Assembly: GCF_022606295.1 (NCBI RefSeq)
Contig: NZ_JAHHZS010000014.1
Span: 49,961 to 113,960 of the forward strand
Direction of reading: 5' to 3'
Length of the DNA stretch: 64,000 nucleotides
From: Arthrobacter bambusae
Lineage (GTDB): Bacteria > Actinomycetota > Actinomycetes > Actinomycetales > Micrococcaceae
The notes under the pieces were generated by a model. It saw nothing but the letters and a program-made list of their open reading frames with translations, searched no databases and was not told the origin of the DNA. Of the stretch, positions 22,298 to 31,900 are shown piece by piece. Position 1 is the first letter of the stretch, and every line of letters begins with the position of its first letter. The position numbers were made by a program, and so were the translations under genes.

Positions 22298-24283
22298 TTA
22301 GCCGCAAGCAGTCACCTTGAACAGCTTCGCTTCACCGACCTGCGCGAGAAGCTGGAAGCCCGGAGTTGTGTTTTCGATCAGGAGTCCCTTGAATCCGTGA
22401 TCGCCTCCATGGACCTCTTTGGTCCCGAAATTCAACGCATAGCCAACGCCGGCAGTATGGACTGCATTGCACACCTCGGGGTCGCTCGCGGCGTCCTTGA
22501 GTCGGTCGTTGAGCATGAGGACTGAGGGAGTGTACGCAGCGAGTGTGTGCTTGGATGTCGTGTTGCGATCGGCCAGCGCAAAGGCCATTGCGGCCCCTGT
22601 CCACGGATTCGCGGCGATTGTTGCGTTTTGTGGAACGTAATTATCCAGCTCGTCAATGAGAGTCATCTCGTCCCTGCTCACCAAGGGGGCATCCGGGGCC
22701 GTCGAGTAGATGTTGTGAGCCGAAGCAATTTCGCCACCGAGCGGAAGCGTTTGAAGCGGGAGAAACAACGCAAGGAGACCCGCAGGGATCACCAGAGCAC
22801 TGACTGTTTTAGGACGGCTCTGTGATCCGAACCACCTCCGTCCGCGCTCCCACCCTGAGAGCCAGCTGAGTTGGATTCTTCTGATCAACCAGGCCAAACC
22901 GATGGCTGCAAAGGGAACGGCAACTGTTGGCAGCAACGCCGCCAGCCGGTAACTGTCGTTGTACCAGACACCGGTAAGTGCGTTCCGGAACCATTGGTCT
23001 GTTCCTGCGGAGACCACGACGAACAATACGGCAGAGACGAGAAACGACCCCACGAACCACAAGTTGTGCCGACTCCGCGCCACAACTGCTAGTCCCAGAA
23101 GCATCAACGCGCTTACTGCCCAGGCCGGGGCATGGTGCATAGGTGAATTCGTCACGATTTCACCAACGGCTTGGCCGGCACTTTGGACGGGCGCCCAGGT
23201 GGCGGTTTCGGCCGGCGGTCGAATATATTTCCACATCACCACGATGGTGACGAGGGCAAGCACCAAAGCTGCACCAAGGATGACTACTCGGCCATAGCCG
23301 GCGCCTTGGTTTTTCCGGCGAACCCAGTAGCAAACGTAGCTCGCGAGAAGGATCGGGACCGAGAGGGCGATCAACGACATCATGCCGTTGGGGTGCGCGA
23401 TCGCGAGGCCCAACGCAAGGATTGGTGCCAAAGAGAAGCGGGCGATCACTGGGATTCCATCGATGTTACCGACCGCGAAGAAGACCGCCACGCTAGCCAA
23501 GGCGGCGGGGAGCATGCTTAAGGCAAGGAAATTTGGGTAAAGCACACCAAAGTCCAAAAGCAACAGCGGGAACGCGCTGAAGCCGGCGGCGAGGATGCCT
23601 GCAGCGGCAACGACGTAGGCGCTGGGACGGGCAATTGCCCGTGTGAGGAACATGCAGCCGAGAGGCCAGACAACCGCAGCAATGCAAATGTTCAGGATGT
23701 TTGCCGCAACGCTGATTGGTGCGCCGGTAATTTGGACCACGAGGGATGCGAGATCGTGCCAAGCCGCCGGGTAAAACGATGGCGGGTTGTCGCCGCTGGT
23801 CATGGTAGCTATGGACAGTGACGATCCATTGCCAGTGTTCAGAATGTAGCGAATGGCGTTCAGATGGAAGACGTTGTCAAAAGTCTGGGAAATGTTATCG
23901 GGTCGGTCGAATGCATCGACCAGTTGTATCCCGATAGACACACCACCGATCAAGAATCCGATTACCGCCGCGTATGTACCCGCTTTGGGACGCTCGAATC
24001 GCCAGCGAGATCGCATGGCGAGTTTGTCTCGCGTGAGATAGCTTGCTCCGTACAGGACAACGGCCAAGACCAAGGCCGCGACGACGACAGGCCCTAGGGA
24101 CCAAGAGAGTCGCAGGAAGGGGAGGACAATGGCCGTGCAGGCGGCAGCACAGACACTGAGCGCTGGTGCCACGGCAAGGAAGGTCAAGCCCCGGAGGCCC
24201 AATGCCGCTGCGATCAAGCTTCCGGGTACAAAGAGGACTGCCAAACTGGCAAGAAATACTGGAAGCGTTGAATACCAACTCAA
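22298..24283 (-). CDS. Large polytopic membrane protein, DUF6541-like, possible GT-C glycosyltransferase
   Basis: 661 residues with about a dozen hydrophobic spans from residue 5 to about 520, then a soluble C-terminus of roughly 140 residues. The first large loop contains DAFDRPDNISQTFDNVFHLNAI, where the acidic pairs resemble the loop-1 aspartates of GT-C enzymes, which transfer sugars from polyprenyl-phosphate donors outside the membrane. The C-terminal part (VPQNATIAANPWTGAAMAFALADRNTT) resembles the soluble domain of actinobacterial wall glycosyltransferases. The neighbours are rmlA and glycosyltransferases. The GT-C role is inference; the DUF6541 label is from memory of the family. Confidence 0.65.
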   Translation of the reverse strand: MSWYSTLPVFLASLAVLFVPGSLIAAALGLRGLTFLAVAPALSVCAAACTAIVLPFLRLSWSLGPVVVAALVLAVVLYGASYLTRDKLAMRSRWRFERPKAGTYAAVIGFLIGGVSIGIQLVDAFDRPDNISQTFDNVFHLNAIRYILNTGNGSSLSIATMTSGDNPPSFYPAAWHDLASLVVQITGAPISVAANILNICIAAVVWPLGCMFLTRAIARPSAYVVAAAGILAAGFSAFPLLLLDFGVLYPNFLALSMLPAALASVAVFFAVGNIDGIPVIARFSLAPILALGLAIAHPNGMMSLIALSVPILLASYVCYWVRRKNQGAGYGRVVILGAALVLALVTIVVMWKYIRPPAETATWAPVQSAGQAVGEIVTNSPMHHAPAWAVSALMLLGLAVVARSRHNLWFVGSFLVSAVLFVVVSAGTDQWFRNALTGVWYNDSYRLAALLPTVAVPFAAIGLAWLIRRIQLSWLSGWERGRRWFGSQSRPKTVSALVIPAGLLALFLPLQTLPLGGEIASAHNIYSTAPDAPLVSRDEMTLIDELDNYVPQNATIAANPWTGAAMAFALADRNTTSKHTLAAYTPSVLMLNDRLKDAASDPEVCNAVHTAGVGYALNFGTKEVHGGDHGFKGLLIENTTPGFQLLAQVGEAKLFKVTACG

Positions 24284-24333
24284 TTGGACTCCACCTATTA
24301 CTAAGGATGTGCGACGGTCGGCAAAATGGAAGC

Positions 24334-25197
24334 CTAACCGTCGAGAAGACCGAGCAAGTACTGACCGTAGCCGCTCTTGACCAGGGGCTCGGCCCGCTGC
24401 CTGAGTTCGTCATCCGTGAGGAAGCCTTGGCGCCAAGCGATTTCCTCAGGCGCGCCGATCTTGAGTCCCTGACGGTTCTCTACCGTGCGGATGAAGTTGG
24501 AAGCGTCGTTGAGGTCGTTGAATGTCCCGGTATCCAGCCACGCAGTGCCGCGGGGAAGGATTTCGACGTGAAGCTTCTCCTGCTCGAGGTAAGCGCGGTT
24601 CACATCCGTGATTTCCAGCTCGCCTCGTGCTGACGGCTGCAGATTCTTGGCGATGTCGACGACGTCGTTGTCGTAGAAGTACAGGCCTGGAACAGCGTAG
24701 TGGGATTTCGGCTTTTCAGGCTTCTCCTCAAGGGATATGGCCTTACCGGAGTCGTCGAATTCCACGACACCGTACGCTTTCGGGTCGCTGACCCAGTAAC
24801 CGAAGACTGCGCCGCCGTCGATGTTGGCGTGCCGGCGCAACTGTGTCCCCATGCCTTGGCCGTAGAAGATGTTGTCACCGAGGACGAGAGCCACGGTGTC
24901 GTTTCCAATATGTTCCGCGCCAAGGATGAATGCTTGGGCAAGCCCATCGGGGGACGGCTGCTCAACGTAGCTGAGGTTTATGCCGAACTGGGAGCCATCT
25001 CCGAGGAGTCGTCGGAATTGCTCCGCGTCGTGTGGCGTGGTGATGATGAGGATGTCGCGGATGCCAGCCAGAATGAGCGTCGACAGGGGATAGTAGATCA
25101 TCGGCTTGTCATACACAGGGACGAGCTGTTTGCTGATGCCGTGTGTGATCGGGTGAAGCCGGGATCCAGTTCCGCCGGCAAGGATAATTCCACGCAT
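24334..25197 (-). CDS. rmlA: Glucose-1-phosphate thymidylyltransferase (RmlA)
   Basis: 287 residues. It makes dTDP-glucose from dTTP and glucose-1-phosphate, the first step to dTDP-L-rhamnose. The N-terminal nucleotide-binding motif [18 protein letters not shown] is at the chosen start 25197; [30 protein letters not shown] and [23 protein letters not shown] follow, then [19 protein letters not shown]. All are hallmark RmlA segments. The other rml genes (rmlB and an rmlC-rmlD fusion) lie 7-9 kb away on the same strand, separated by a flippase and four glycosyltransferases. A 205-bp gap without a gene precedes it. Confidence 0.95.
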   Translation of the reverse strand: MRGIILAGGTGSRLHPITHGISKQLVPVYDKPMIYYPLSTLILAGIRDILIITTPHDAEQFRRLLGDGSQFGINLSYVEQPSPDGLAQAFILGAEHIGNDTVALVLGDNIFYGQGMGTQLRRHANIDGGAVFGYWVSDPKAYGVVEFDDSGKAISLEEKPEKPKSHYAVPGLYFYDNDVVDIAKNLQPSARGELEITDVNRAYLEQEKLHVEILPRGTAWLDTGTFNDLNDASNFIRTVENRQGLKIGAPEEIAWRQGFLTDDELRQRAEPLVKSGYGQYLLGLLDG

Positions 25198-25402
25198 GGG
25201 CTCAATACTTCCGTACGCCGGGCCGCTCAGCAAACCAGCTTCGCTCAGTCCGAGACGAATTCGAGGTAGGCGGCAGCTTGGATTGACTGTTTTGACCCGA
25301 CCGGAAGCCATTCGCCAGGGGCTGGTGCGGGTGCATTCGGTCAGATTCTGAAGGATAGCTGCAGTCCGGCGCAGATCTCACGCAGCTTTCGCGGAGACTG
25401 GG

Positions 25403-26632
25403 TCAGCTCATGTAGTCCGAACGAAGGGCCTTGATCGACGGTTTGATCAGGAGTAACAGCACTATGGCTTCGCTTGCTGCCATGCCGAAGGCTATGCCAT
25501 CAACCGATTTCAGAGTTCCGAACACCACCATTGTGCTGACCCCCGCCAGAGCGGCCGCCACGGTCACTCCAAAAACGAGCGAGGCGCGCCCCGCTGGAAT
25601 GAGCACGTTTCTCTGGAGCGGAGCGGCAATACACAAGAAGCACAAGGCCAAGCCGTAGAAAACACTGGTGACTTGGCCCGCGGCCAATGCCGGGCCGAAC
25701 ATAATCGACGAAACCAACGGGCCAAAGACCGCGAGGAGCGCTCCGCCAACTACGCCGAGCAAGACGTGTGCCCCAATTGCGGCGAGCTGCCGCCGTCGTC
25801 CTTGTTCACCGTCGAACTCCAGCGCCCAACCCTGAAATGCATTGGCAAGGACGACCACGGGAAACAGGGCATAGCGGTACAACTGGTCGGCGGAAGCAAA
25901 ATTGCTTGCCCCTGGTCCAGAGACTGTGGCTGTTGCAATGGGGACCGGGGTGGAGCCGTAAGCGTTGCCCGCAAGATTGACGCCCGCAGCGGCGGCCTGG
26001 GACCTCAGGATGCAGAGCATGTCGCCGAGCTTCCAAACGATTTTCGGAGCCTTTCCCCGTGACCCCGGCGCGAGGTGGAGGAAAATACGCATCGTGACGA
26101 CGGTTGCGATGATCTGCATTGCCGCGTAGAGCCAGATCTGTCCGGTTATGAGAAGCAGCGGAATTGAAATCAGCGATGCGACCACCCGAGGGATAGTGTC
26201 GACAATCCCTAGTAGCCGGGGATTGCCGATGCCGATGAAATACCACGCCGGGGACAAGCCACCCGATGCGGCCGATAGTGCGATCAGGATTGCGTCAAAC
26301 CTATGCGCGGGGGCCGAAATCAGGTAGACCAGCGCGGCCGCGACCGGCATAACCACGATGCAGAGGAGCAACCGTGTGCCGATGCTCTCTCCGTATATTC
26401 GGAGTCGAACCTGAACGTCCCCGGACCTGGCGATCCGGACGGGGCCTTCGATGTTCCACCCGAAGAGGATGACGGTTGAAGCGAAAATACCGATTGCCAG
26501 TCCGCTGCCAATGCTGGACCACCCTAGCGGTCCAGCAATGCGGGCAATGATGGGCATGACGAATATCGGCACAACGGCAGACAGAAGAGGAAAGCCAGCG
26601 AAGCCCGCCAGACGTGTTAGGACTGTTCTCAT
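25403..26632 (-). CDS. Polysaccharide flippase-like membrane protein (MATE/PST superfamily)
   Basis: 409 residues and about twelve hydrophobic segments beginning at residue 4 (LTRLAGFAGFPLLSAVVPIFVMPIIARIAGP), the pattern of Wzx/teichoic acid flippases. ATG 26632 is chosen because it places the first span at the N-terminus; the upstream extension is Arg/Pro-rich and overlaps the promoter of the divergent GT2 gene. The Shine-Dalgarno is weak. It may translocate a lipid-linked repeat unit made by the adjacent GT2 enzymes, which would give this region two export routes (this and Wzm/Wzt). Confidence 0.75.
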   Translation of the reverse strand: MRTVLTRLAGFAGFPLLSAVVPIFVMPIIARIAGPLGWSSIGSGLAIGIFASTVILFGWNIEGPVRIARSGDVQVRLRIYGESIGTRLLLCIVVMPVAAALVYLISAPAHRFDAILIALSAASGGLSPAWYFIGIGNPRLLGIVDTIPRVVASLISIPLLLITGQIWLYAAMQIIATVVTMRIFLHLAPGSRGKAPKIVWKLGDMLCILRSQAAAAGVNLAGNAYGSTPVPIATATVSGPGASNFASADQLYRYALFPVVVLANAFQGWALEFDGEQGRRRQLAAIGAHVLLGVVGGALLAVFGPLVSSIMFGPALAAGQVTSVFYGLALCFLCIAAPLQRNVLIPAGRASLVFGVTVAAALAGVSTMVVFGTLKSVDGIAFGMAASEAIVLLLLIKPSIKALRSDYMS

Positions 26633-26766
26633 TACTATCGGGGCTGCTCGCCGTGGCCAGCCAGCCTCGAAACCTCCTCGACATCGGTAATTCGAATCCC
26701 CGTACACTCTCCGGACGATCCAACCTCCTAAGTCTAGGGGGGTCGCCCGGCTGCTATCATCACTGG

Positions 26767-27777
26767 GTGAACGACAAACCCCAAGCGCTGCCGTCCTTCG
26801 GAACAATCGTCCTCGCGGCGTACAAACCGGATCCCGCGCTGTTCGAGCGTCAGCTGTTGTCGATTAGCAAGCAGACACATGCGAACTTTGAATGCGTCAT
26901 CACGGCAGACGGCGATCCCGAGGGAGTGTCGAGGCTGGTTCGTTCGATTTTGCCCGGTGATGATCGGTTTCGCGTTGCTGGCTTTGGTGATCGGCTGGGG
27001 TTCTACGGAAATTTTGAACGTGGCCTGACCTTGGTCCCGCCTTCCGCGGACTGGGTCGCGCTGTCCGACCAGGATGACTATTGGTATCCAGAGAAACTTG
27101 AACGTCTTCTGCCGCACCTGGAGAGCGCCGTTTTGGTGACAGGTCAGGCAAGAGTGGTGACCGATTCGGGTCGAGTGGTCGCTGAGTCGACGATGCGGCG
27201 GCGGACCGATATTTGTGACCTTTTGGTTCAAAACCAAGTGACCGGCGGATTGTGCGTCTTTCGGCGCGATCTGCTTGAGGTGATTCTTCCTTTCCCACGC
27301 CTCTCGACCCTGACCCAGAATCATGATCATTGGATCGGTGTTGCCGCCGCCGCCTTGGATGACTATGTGATCGTTGACGACATTGTGCAGGACTACGTCC
27401 AGCACGCAGCCAACGTGATTGGTGAGGCCACAGAGTCGTTCAACCCGCTGAGATCCCTGCGTCGTGCGAGAGAACTTGCCCTTAGATTCGAGAATTCCGC
27501 TTCGGTACCCTCGGTGGCGGTCATGGTGGCCAATATGACCTTCGGGTGGAAGGCGCTCATGCTGGGGACGCTCGAAAAGCGGATGCCCGAGCGCACCCAT
27601 AGTCTCGAGGCTGCCTCGAAGACGTTCAACGGCCCTTGGGCAGGCTTTCGGATTGTCGCGCTGTTGTGGCGTGGCGTCATTGGTTCACGAACCGATCTGG
27701 GACCGGCCCTCACACACTTGATAGGGCTCTTTGGCAGGCGGCAGGCAACCCGGCGGTTGACTGCAGCCGAGTCTTGA
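26767..27777 (+). CDS. Family 2 glycosyltransferase
   Basis: 336 residues, GTG start (VNDKPQALPSFGTIVLAAYKPD). The GT-A fold is read from GTIVLAAYKPDPALFERQLLSI at the N-terminus, the acidic SDQDDYWYPEKLERLLPHL (metal-binding DxD-type at about residue 100) and NHDHWIGVAAAAL near 185. The C-terminal helical region has no membrane span. The closest relatives by motif are the SDQDD-type rhamnosyl/galactosyl transferases. It is transcribed divergently from the flippase, with 134 bp between them, and convergently with the next GT2 gene. Donor and acceptor unknown. Confidence 0.85.
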   Translation: MNDKPQALPSFGTIVLAAYKPDPALFERQLLSISKQTHANFECVITADGDPEGVSRLVRSILPGDDRFRVAGFGDRLGFYGNFERGLTLVPPSADWVALSDQDDYWYPEKLERLLPHLESAVLVTGQARVVTDSGRVVAESTMRRRTDICDLLVQNQVTGGLCVFRRDLLEVILPFPRLSTLTQNHDHWIGVAAAALDDYVIVDDIVQDYVQHAANVIGEATESFNPLRSLRRARELALRFENSASVPSVAVMVANMTFGWKALMLGTLEKRMPERTHSLEAASKTFNGPWAGFRIVALLWRGVIGSRTDLGPALTHLIGLFGRRQATRRLTAAES

Positions 27778-27839
27778 GCGCCAGTCGAGCTTTAGTCGCA
27801 GACGATCAGCCGGAAATGCGCGATATTTCGTCGTGCCTG

Positions 27840-28775
27840 CTACCGCCGGGGGCTTAGGCTGCTCGCGATGGCAGCATCAGCCTTGCCCAGATGGCCTTTG
27901 AATGCGTCTCGAATTCCACGGCGCCACGAAATGGCGTAGGCGCGACGGTCCGGGCCGAATGCAAGCCGTACCAAGTTGCTCTCGACTTCCATCCAAAGCC
28001 GTTGGAACATCCAGCCCGGGTTGTCTCGCCAGTAGCGTCGGGCAATGACGAGTGAATTTCTGGTGATGTAGTAGACCCGCAGAGGTGTGTGGTAAGTCAG
28101 GGCCAAGGGGCGACCGCGGAAATGGATCCTTCGTTTGAGAATCGTCACTTCACGAGGGTGTCCCAGCTCGTGGACGAGATTGCATCCAGGATCGGCCGGA
28201 AGACGGTATCCCAATCTGCGCAGTCGGGCATTGAAATCTGTATCCACCCCGTCGATGAACAAGTCTTCGTCCAAGTCGCCTGCCATGCGGAAGACGGCCG
28301 CAGGGATGAGGCAGCCGGACTGCATCGGATCAAATGCTTCGACGAAGTCGCCTTCACTCCTGAGGAGTTTGACGGGGAAACCGTTGTGCTTGCCAGGCGC
28401 AACCAATCCAACGTTGACACCCTGTTCCGCCAGCAAGGCGTAGGTTGAGAGCGCGTTCTCAACATAGCCGTCGGTGAGGTCGGAATCTTGGTCCAAGGTC
28501 AATATCCATGCATTCGGATCGATTGCGAGTCCGGCGGACACACCGGTATTCAGGGCGGCGGCGATCCCTCGGTTTTCATCATGGTGCAGAACTAGCGCCC
28601 CGGCATCCCGGAGTTCCTGCCAGATTTCACGGTTGCCGAAAGTGGAACCGTCGTCTACGACGACGACCCGGGTTACGTGCTTGGAGTGGTTCCTGACCCT
28701 GTCGATCAGGGCAATGGATGGGTTGAACGCAGATACAACGGCAACGACGGCCGGGATCCTGTCGGTAATGTTCAT
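27840..28775 (-). CDS. Rhamnosyltransferase-like family 2 glycosyltransferase
   Basis: 311 residues. PAVVAVVSAFNPSIALIDRV starts the nucleotide-sugar fold, with VVVVDDGST, DENRGIAAALNTGV and the acidic LTLDQDSDL (about residue 95). MQSGCLIPAAVF and DEDLFIDGVDTDFNARLRRLGY follow, all typical of WbbL/RfbF-type rhamnosyltransferases. A basic C-terminal stretch with Trp residues could associate with the membrane. dTDP-rhamnose, made by the nearby rml genes, is the likely donor. It lies 33 bp downstream of the next GT2 gene on the same strand. Confidence 0.85.
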   Translation of the reverse strand: MNITDRIPAVVAVVSAFNPSIALIDRVRNHSKHVTRVVVVDDGSTFGNREIWQELRDAGALVLHHDENRGIAAALNTGVSAGLAIDPNAWILTLDQDSDLTDGYVENALSTYALLAEQGVNVGLVAPGKHNGFPVKLLRSEGDFVEAFDPMQSGCLIPAAVFRMAGDLDEDLFIDGVDTDFNARLRRLGYRLPADPGCNLVHELGHPREVTILKRRIHFRGRPLALTYHTPLRVYYITRNSLVIARRYWRDNPGWMFQRLWMEVESNLVRLAFGPDRRAYAISWRRGIRDAFKGHLGKADAAIASSLSPRR

Positions 28776-28808
28776 TTGGAGCTGTGCGCCAATCGGAGTA
28801 GACGGTGG

Positions 28809-29591
28809 TTACGGCCGGGCGACTGTTGCCGACACTGGCGCACGACGGGTGCTGGACGCCCGCTTGGTTGCCGTGAGCACATTGCGCAGAAAAGCCACGC
28901 GCGCACCCAAGATTTTGCGGAAGCTTCGGATCCCGGTAGGAGTGAGGTTACCTCCGTGCAGCCGATGAAGGATGGTATCCGTTTCCAGGTACAGAATGGA
29001 GCGGTTGACGATACCGACGAGGGCGATCCACTGATCGTGCGATTCAGTCATGTGGCTCGGGAACGGAAGGACCTGTTCGAGCATGGAACGACGAAAGGCC
29101 ATCGCACATCCCCAGTGAAGGCGATAGCCCACCACAACCCCGAGGATGTTCCGGAAAGTGTGACCTGAATCCCGGGCCCGGAGACGGATCTCGTGGAAAC
29201 GGCCCAGATCTCCTTCGATGTGCTGGCAGTTGCTCACAACCATGCCCTTGCTTTGCAGAGCGCCAATCATGATCCCGACTCGTCCTGGAATCCAAATGTC
29301 ATCCTGGTCCGAGAGGAAAACGTACTCTCCGCGGGCCTCTGACAACGCCCGCTCAAATGTCTTGACGTAGCCGGCGTTCGATTCGGCGCGAATCAGCCGG
29401 ATGCGGGAGTCCTCGATATCAGCCACCAATTGGGCTGTTCCGTCGGTGGAACAGTCATCAACCACAATGAGTTCGTCGTCCGGGGCTAGTTCGGACAATA
29501 TGGAGTCGATTTGCTCCGCGATGTGTCGCGACCCGTTGTAGGCGGCCATGCACACGCTGACGCGAGGAACGGCTCCGGATGAGGCATACAT
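28809..29591 (-). CDS. Family 2 glycosyltransferase
   Basis: 260 residues. The N-terminus VPRVSVCMAAYNGSRHIAEQIDSIL is a classic GT2 start, followed by ELIVVDDCSTDGT, RGEYVFLSDQDDIWIPGRV (DxD-type at about residue 98) and WGCAMAFRRSMLEQVLPFP. ESHDQWIALVGIV is the acceptor-side motif. It shares the SDQDD-type core with the GT2 enzyme encoded at 26767-27777 but the two are not near-duplicates. It and the gene after it (27840-28775) form a two-gene unit. Sugar specificity cannot be told. Confidence 0.85.
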   Translation of the reverse strand: MYASSGAVPRVSVCMAAYNGSRHIAEQIDSILSELAPDDELIVVDDCSTDGTAQLVADIEDSRIRLIRAESNAGYVKTFERALSEARGEYVFLSDQDDIWIPGRVGIMIGALQSKGMVVSNCQHIEGDLGRFHEIRLRARDSGHTFRNILGVVVGYRLHWGCAMAFRRSMLEQVLPFPSHMTESHDQWIALVGIVNRSILYLETDTILHRLHGGNLTPTGIRSFRKILGARVAFLRNVLTATKRASSTRRAPVSATVARP

Positions 29592-29812
29592 GAACGGGAG
29601 TCACTTTCTCTTTCCCGCAAGAAGATATGAGCAGAGCGGGGGCTTGGCCAAACTTCCATCATCCTACCAAGCGATGCAACTGCCGCAGGTCCCGACCATT
29701 GGGCACCTATATAATCGAGGGAATACAGCCAGAGGTTTCTCGAACCGCATGTAATTTGCCCTCAACGCCTTGCCCGAAACTGGCTGAACCCACCGGAAGG
29801 AACAACAGGTCC

Positions 29813-30694
29813 ATGACCGTTGACGTTATGTTGCCCTACTACGGGGACGTCGACCAGATGAAACTGGCGGCCCAGAGTGTCTTGAACCAGCAGTACCAGG
29901 ACTGGAGGCTGATCGTTATCGACGATGGCTACCCGGACCCGGAACCCCGGCGCTGGTTCTCGGAGATCACCGACTCCAGGGTCACCTATATGCGCAACGA
30001 GGAAAACCTCGGCGCCAACGGAAACTACCGTAAGGCCCTGGGGCTCGTTGAGGCCCCTTATGTGGTGATCATGGGTGCCGACGACATCATGTTGCCGAAC
30101 TATCTCGGCGTCGTTGTGAGCGCTTTCGAGGAGTATCCGAAGGCCGACGTCGTTCAGCCCGGAGTGCAGGTCATAGACGAGAAGGGCATTGCCTGCACGC
30201 CTCTCGTTGACGCAGTGAAGAAAGTGTACGCACCGAAAACGAGCGAGCGGATCGAGCTCAAGGGCGAGGCCATGGCCACGAGCCTGGTCCGTGCCGATTG
30301 GGCCTATTTCCCTTCCTTGGCCTGGAAGTCGGAAACAGTCACACGCATCGGCTTCACCGAGGGCTTGGACGTTGTCCAGGATCTTGCGCTGCTGCTGGAC
30401 ATCGCAGCAGAGCATGGCTCCATGGTCATCGATCCAGTACTCGCGTTTCTTTACAGGCGCCATTCGGCTTCGGATTCTTCGGTGCGCGCGCTCGACGGCC
30501 GGCGCTTCGATGAAGAGCGGCACTTTTTTGAGAGCCAGGCTGAGCGCTTCGCGGCTCTCGGTTGGAAGAAGGCTGCCCGTGCGGCGAGCTTCCACACAAC
30601 ATCGCGACTGAATGCAGCCACACTGATCCTGAAGTCAGTCGGTAAGGGAAAGTTCGACTCCCTTCCCCGGCTGGCCAAGCACATCGTCGGCTAG
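29813..30694 (+). CDS. Family 2 glycosyltransferase
   Basis: 293 residues from ATG 29813. VDVMLPYYGDVDQMKLAAQSVLNQQYQDWRL is the nucleotide-sugar binding half; IDDGYPDPEPRRWF, ENLGANGNYRKAL and the acidic VVIMGADDIMLPNYL (about residue 88) follow. The tail is Lys/Arg-rich (RLNAATLILKSVGKGKF). A longer reading frame goes upstream, but the GT fold begins exactly at this ATG and a GGAAGGA lies upstream. It is a single gene with a strong terminator behind it and a 221-bp gap before it. Confidence 0.85.
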   Translation: MTVDVMLPYYGDVDQMKLAAQSVLNQQYQDWRLIVIDDGYPDPEPRRWFSEITDSRVTYMRNEENLGANGNYRKALGLVEAPYVVIMGADDIMLPNYLGVVVSAFEEYPKADVVQPGVQVIDEKGIACTPLVDAVKKVYAPKTSERIELKGEAMATSLVRADWAYFPSLAWKSETVTRIGFTEGLDVVQDLALLLDIAAEHGSMVIDPVLAFLYRRHSASDSSVRALDGRRFDEERHFFESQAERFAALGWKKAARAASFHTTSRLNAATLILKSVGKGKFDSLPRLAKHIVG

Positions 30695-30699
30695 CGGAC

Positions 30700-30751
30700 G
30701 ATGGAAACAGAAGAGGGCGCCTCCCAGGAGGCGCCCTCTTCTGTTTCCATC
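30700..30751. terminator. Long intrinsic terminator between GT2 and DUF2304 genes
   Basis: A near-perfect 24-bp stem (from 30700 to about 30723, pairing back to 30751) with a tiny loop lies between two convergent genes. It overlaps the stop codon of the DUF2304 gene on the minus strand. Confidence 0.9.
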
Positions 30752-31160
30752 AATTGTTCTGAGAGTCCGGGGGAGTTTCAACCTTATTGTCGAGTGTCTC
30801 CGGGTCTCCAGAAGCCGTCTGCTTAGCCTGGATCGCCTTGAATTCCGCCCGCAAGATTGCGAGTTCCTCGGCCAGGATCCGCACTTCGTCTTCAGCTGTG
30901 GATTGTTCACGTGACAAGTGAAGGCAAACACCGACGAGCAGAATCAGCGTCATGATGAAGAGCAGATTCGCCGGGATCTGGATGCCCAACAGCTTGCTTG
31001 CCCCTGACAGCAATTGCGGGAAGGCCGAAAGTACCAGCGTTCCGATGCCGACGATGATCCAGAGGACGGCGTACTTCTCCCGCAGTTTTTGGCGCCGCAG
31101 CATCTCGAACACGTAAATAAGGATCGCCACCACGACGATCGCGCCCATGAGGAGTGCCAT
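30750..31160 (-). CDS. DUF2304 small membrane protein
   Basis: 136 residues: three hydrophobic segments (about 5-22, 33-52, 62-84) followed by a coiled-coil-like charged C-terminus (STAEDEVRILAEELAILRAEFKAIQAK). REKYAVLWIIVGIGTLVLSAFP is the DUF2304 signature. Members of this family are regularly encoded beside a dolichyl-phosphate-mannose-synthase-like GT2, as here with nine bases between them, and may anchor or partner that enzyme (inference). It is the last gene of the rmlB operon. Confidence 0.85.
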   Translation of the reverse strand: MALLMGAIVVVAILIYVFEMLRRQKLREKYAVLWIIVGIGTLVLSAFPQLLSGASKLLGIQIPANLLFIMTLILLVGVCLHLSREQSTAEDEVRILAEELAILRAEFKAIQAKQTASGDPETLDNKVETPPDSQNN

Positions 31161-31169
31161 GTGGATGTC

Positions 31170-31898
31170 CTAGTTGGTTGAAGGAATGGATTTTTTGCGG
31201 GTCAGCGCAAAGATCAGGGCGAGCCCCGAACGTCCAAGGTAAAGTGCCGCCTTCACGGCGTCGTGGCTCGGTTCTCCGCCTTGGCGTTCACGCATGGAAA
31301 CACCAACTTGGCGTACTGTGCATCCCGAGCGGATGGCCACGACCAGCGAATCGATGGTGTCGCCGAGGTATTCAGCGGGGTAGTGATCGACGTACTGCCG
31401 GATGGCCTTGGCATTGGCAGCGCGGAAGCCGGAGGTCACGTCGGTAAGCTTCGTTCCGGCAACCTTGGACAGGGTCCAGGCCAAGACGATCATGGCCCAT
31501 TTGCGTGGACCCCTGACCGAGTAGGTCCCTTTATCGGCGAACCGGGCACCGATTGCAATGTCCGCCTCCCGGAGCCCCTCCAAGACGACTTTGATATCCC
31601 GTGGGTCGTGCTGGCCATCAGCATCGACCTGAATCACCTGGGTGTAACCGTGCGACTTGGCGTATTTGAAACCAGTGCGCATCGCTCCACCGACGCCCAT
31701 ATTGAAGGGGAGTTGCAGGACCGTGGCGCCGGCGCCCTGTGCCACCGCTGCAGTGTTGTCGCGCGAACCGTCGTCGACAACCAGGACGTCGCACGGCGGC
31801 CCGAAAGCGAAGACCTCGCGGATCGTGCTGCCGATGGCCTCGGACTCATTCCACGCTGGCATGATGACCAGAACATCGTGGCGGCGAACAGCGCCCAC
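31170..31898 (-). CDS. Polyprenyl-phosphate sugar synthase-like GT2 (DPM1 type)
   Basis: 242 residues. DVLVIMPAWNESEAIGSTIREV, VLVVDDGSRDNTAAVA, GVGGAMRTGFKYAKSHGY and VIQVDADGQHDPRDI (DxD at about 91-95) are the marks of dolichyl-phosphate mannose/glucose synthases, followed by IGARFADKGTYSVRGPRKW and TDVTSGFRAAN. It lacks its own membrane spans; the DUF2304 protein downstream may supply them. Such an enzyme would load a polyprenyl-phosphate with a sugar for GT-C transferases, and the DUF6541-like protein in this region is a possible user. Confidence 0.88.
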   Translation of the reverse strand: MGAVRRHDVLVIMPAWNESEAIGSTIREVFAFGPPCDVLVVDDGSRDNTAAVAQGAGATVLQLPFNMGVGGAMRTGFKYAKSHGYTQVIQVDADGQHDPRDIKVVLEGLREADIAIGARFADKGTYSVRGPRKWAMIVLAWTLSKVAGTKLTDVTSGFRAANAKAIRQYVDHYPAEYLGDTIDSLVVAIRSGCTVRQVGVSMRERQGGEPSHDAVKAALYLGRSGLALIFALTRKKSIPSTN

Positions 31899-31900
31899 GG

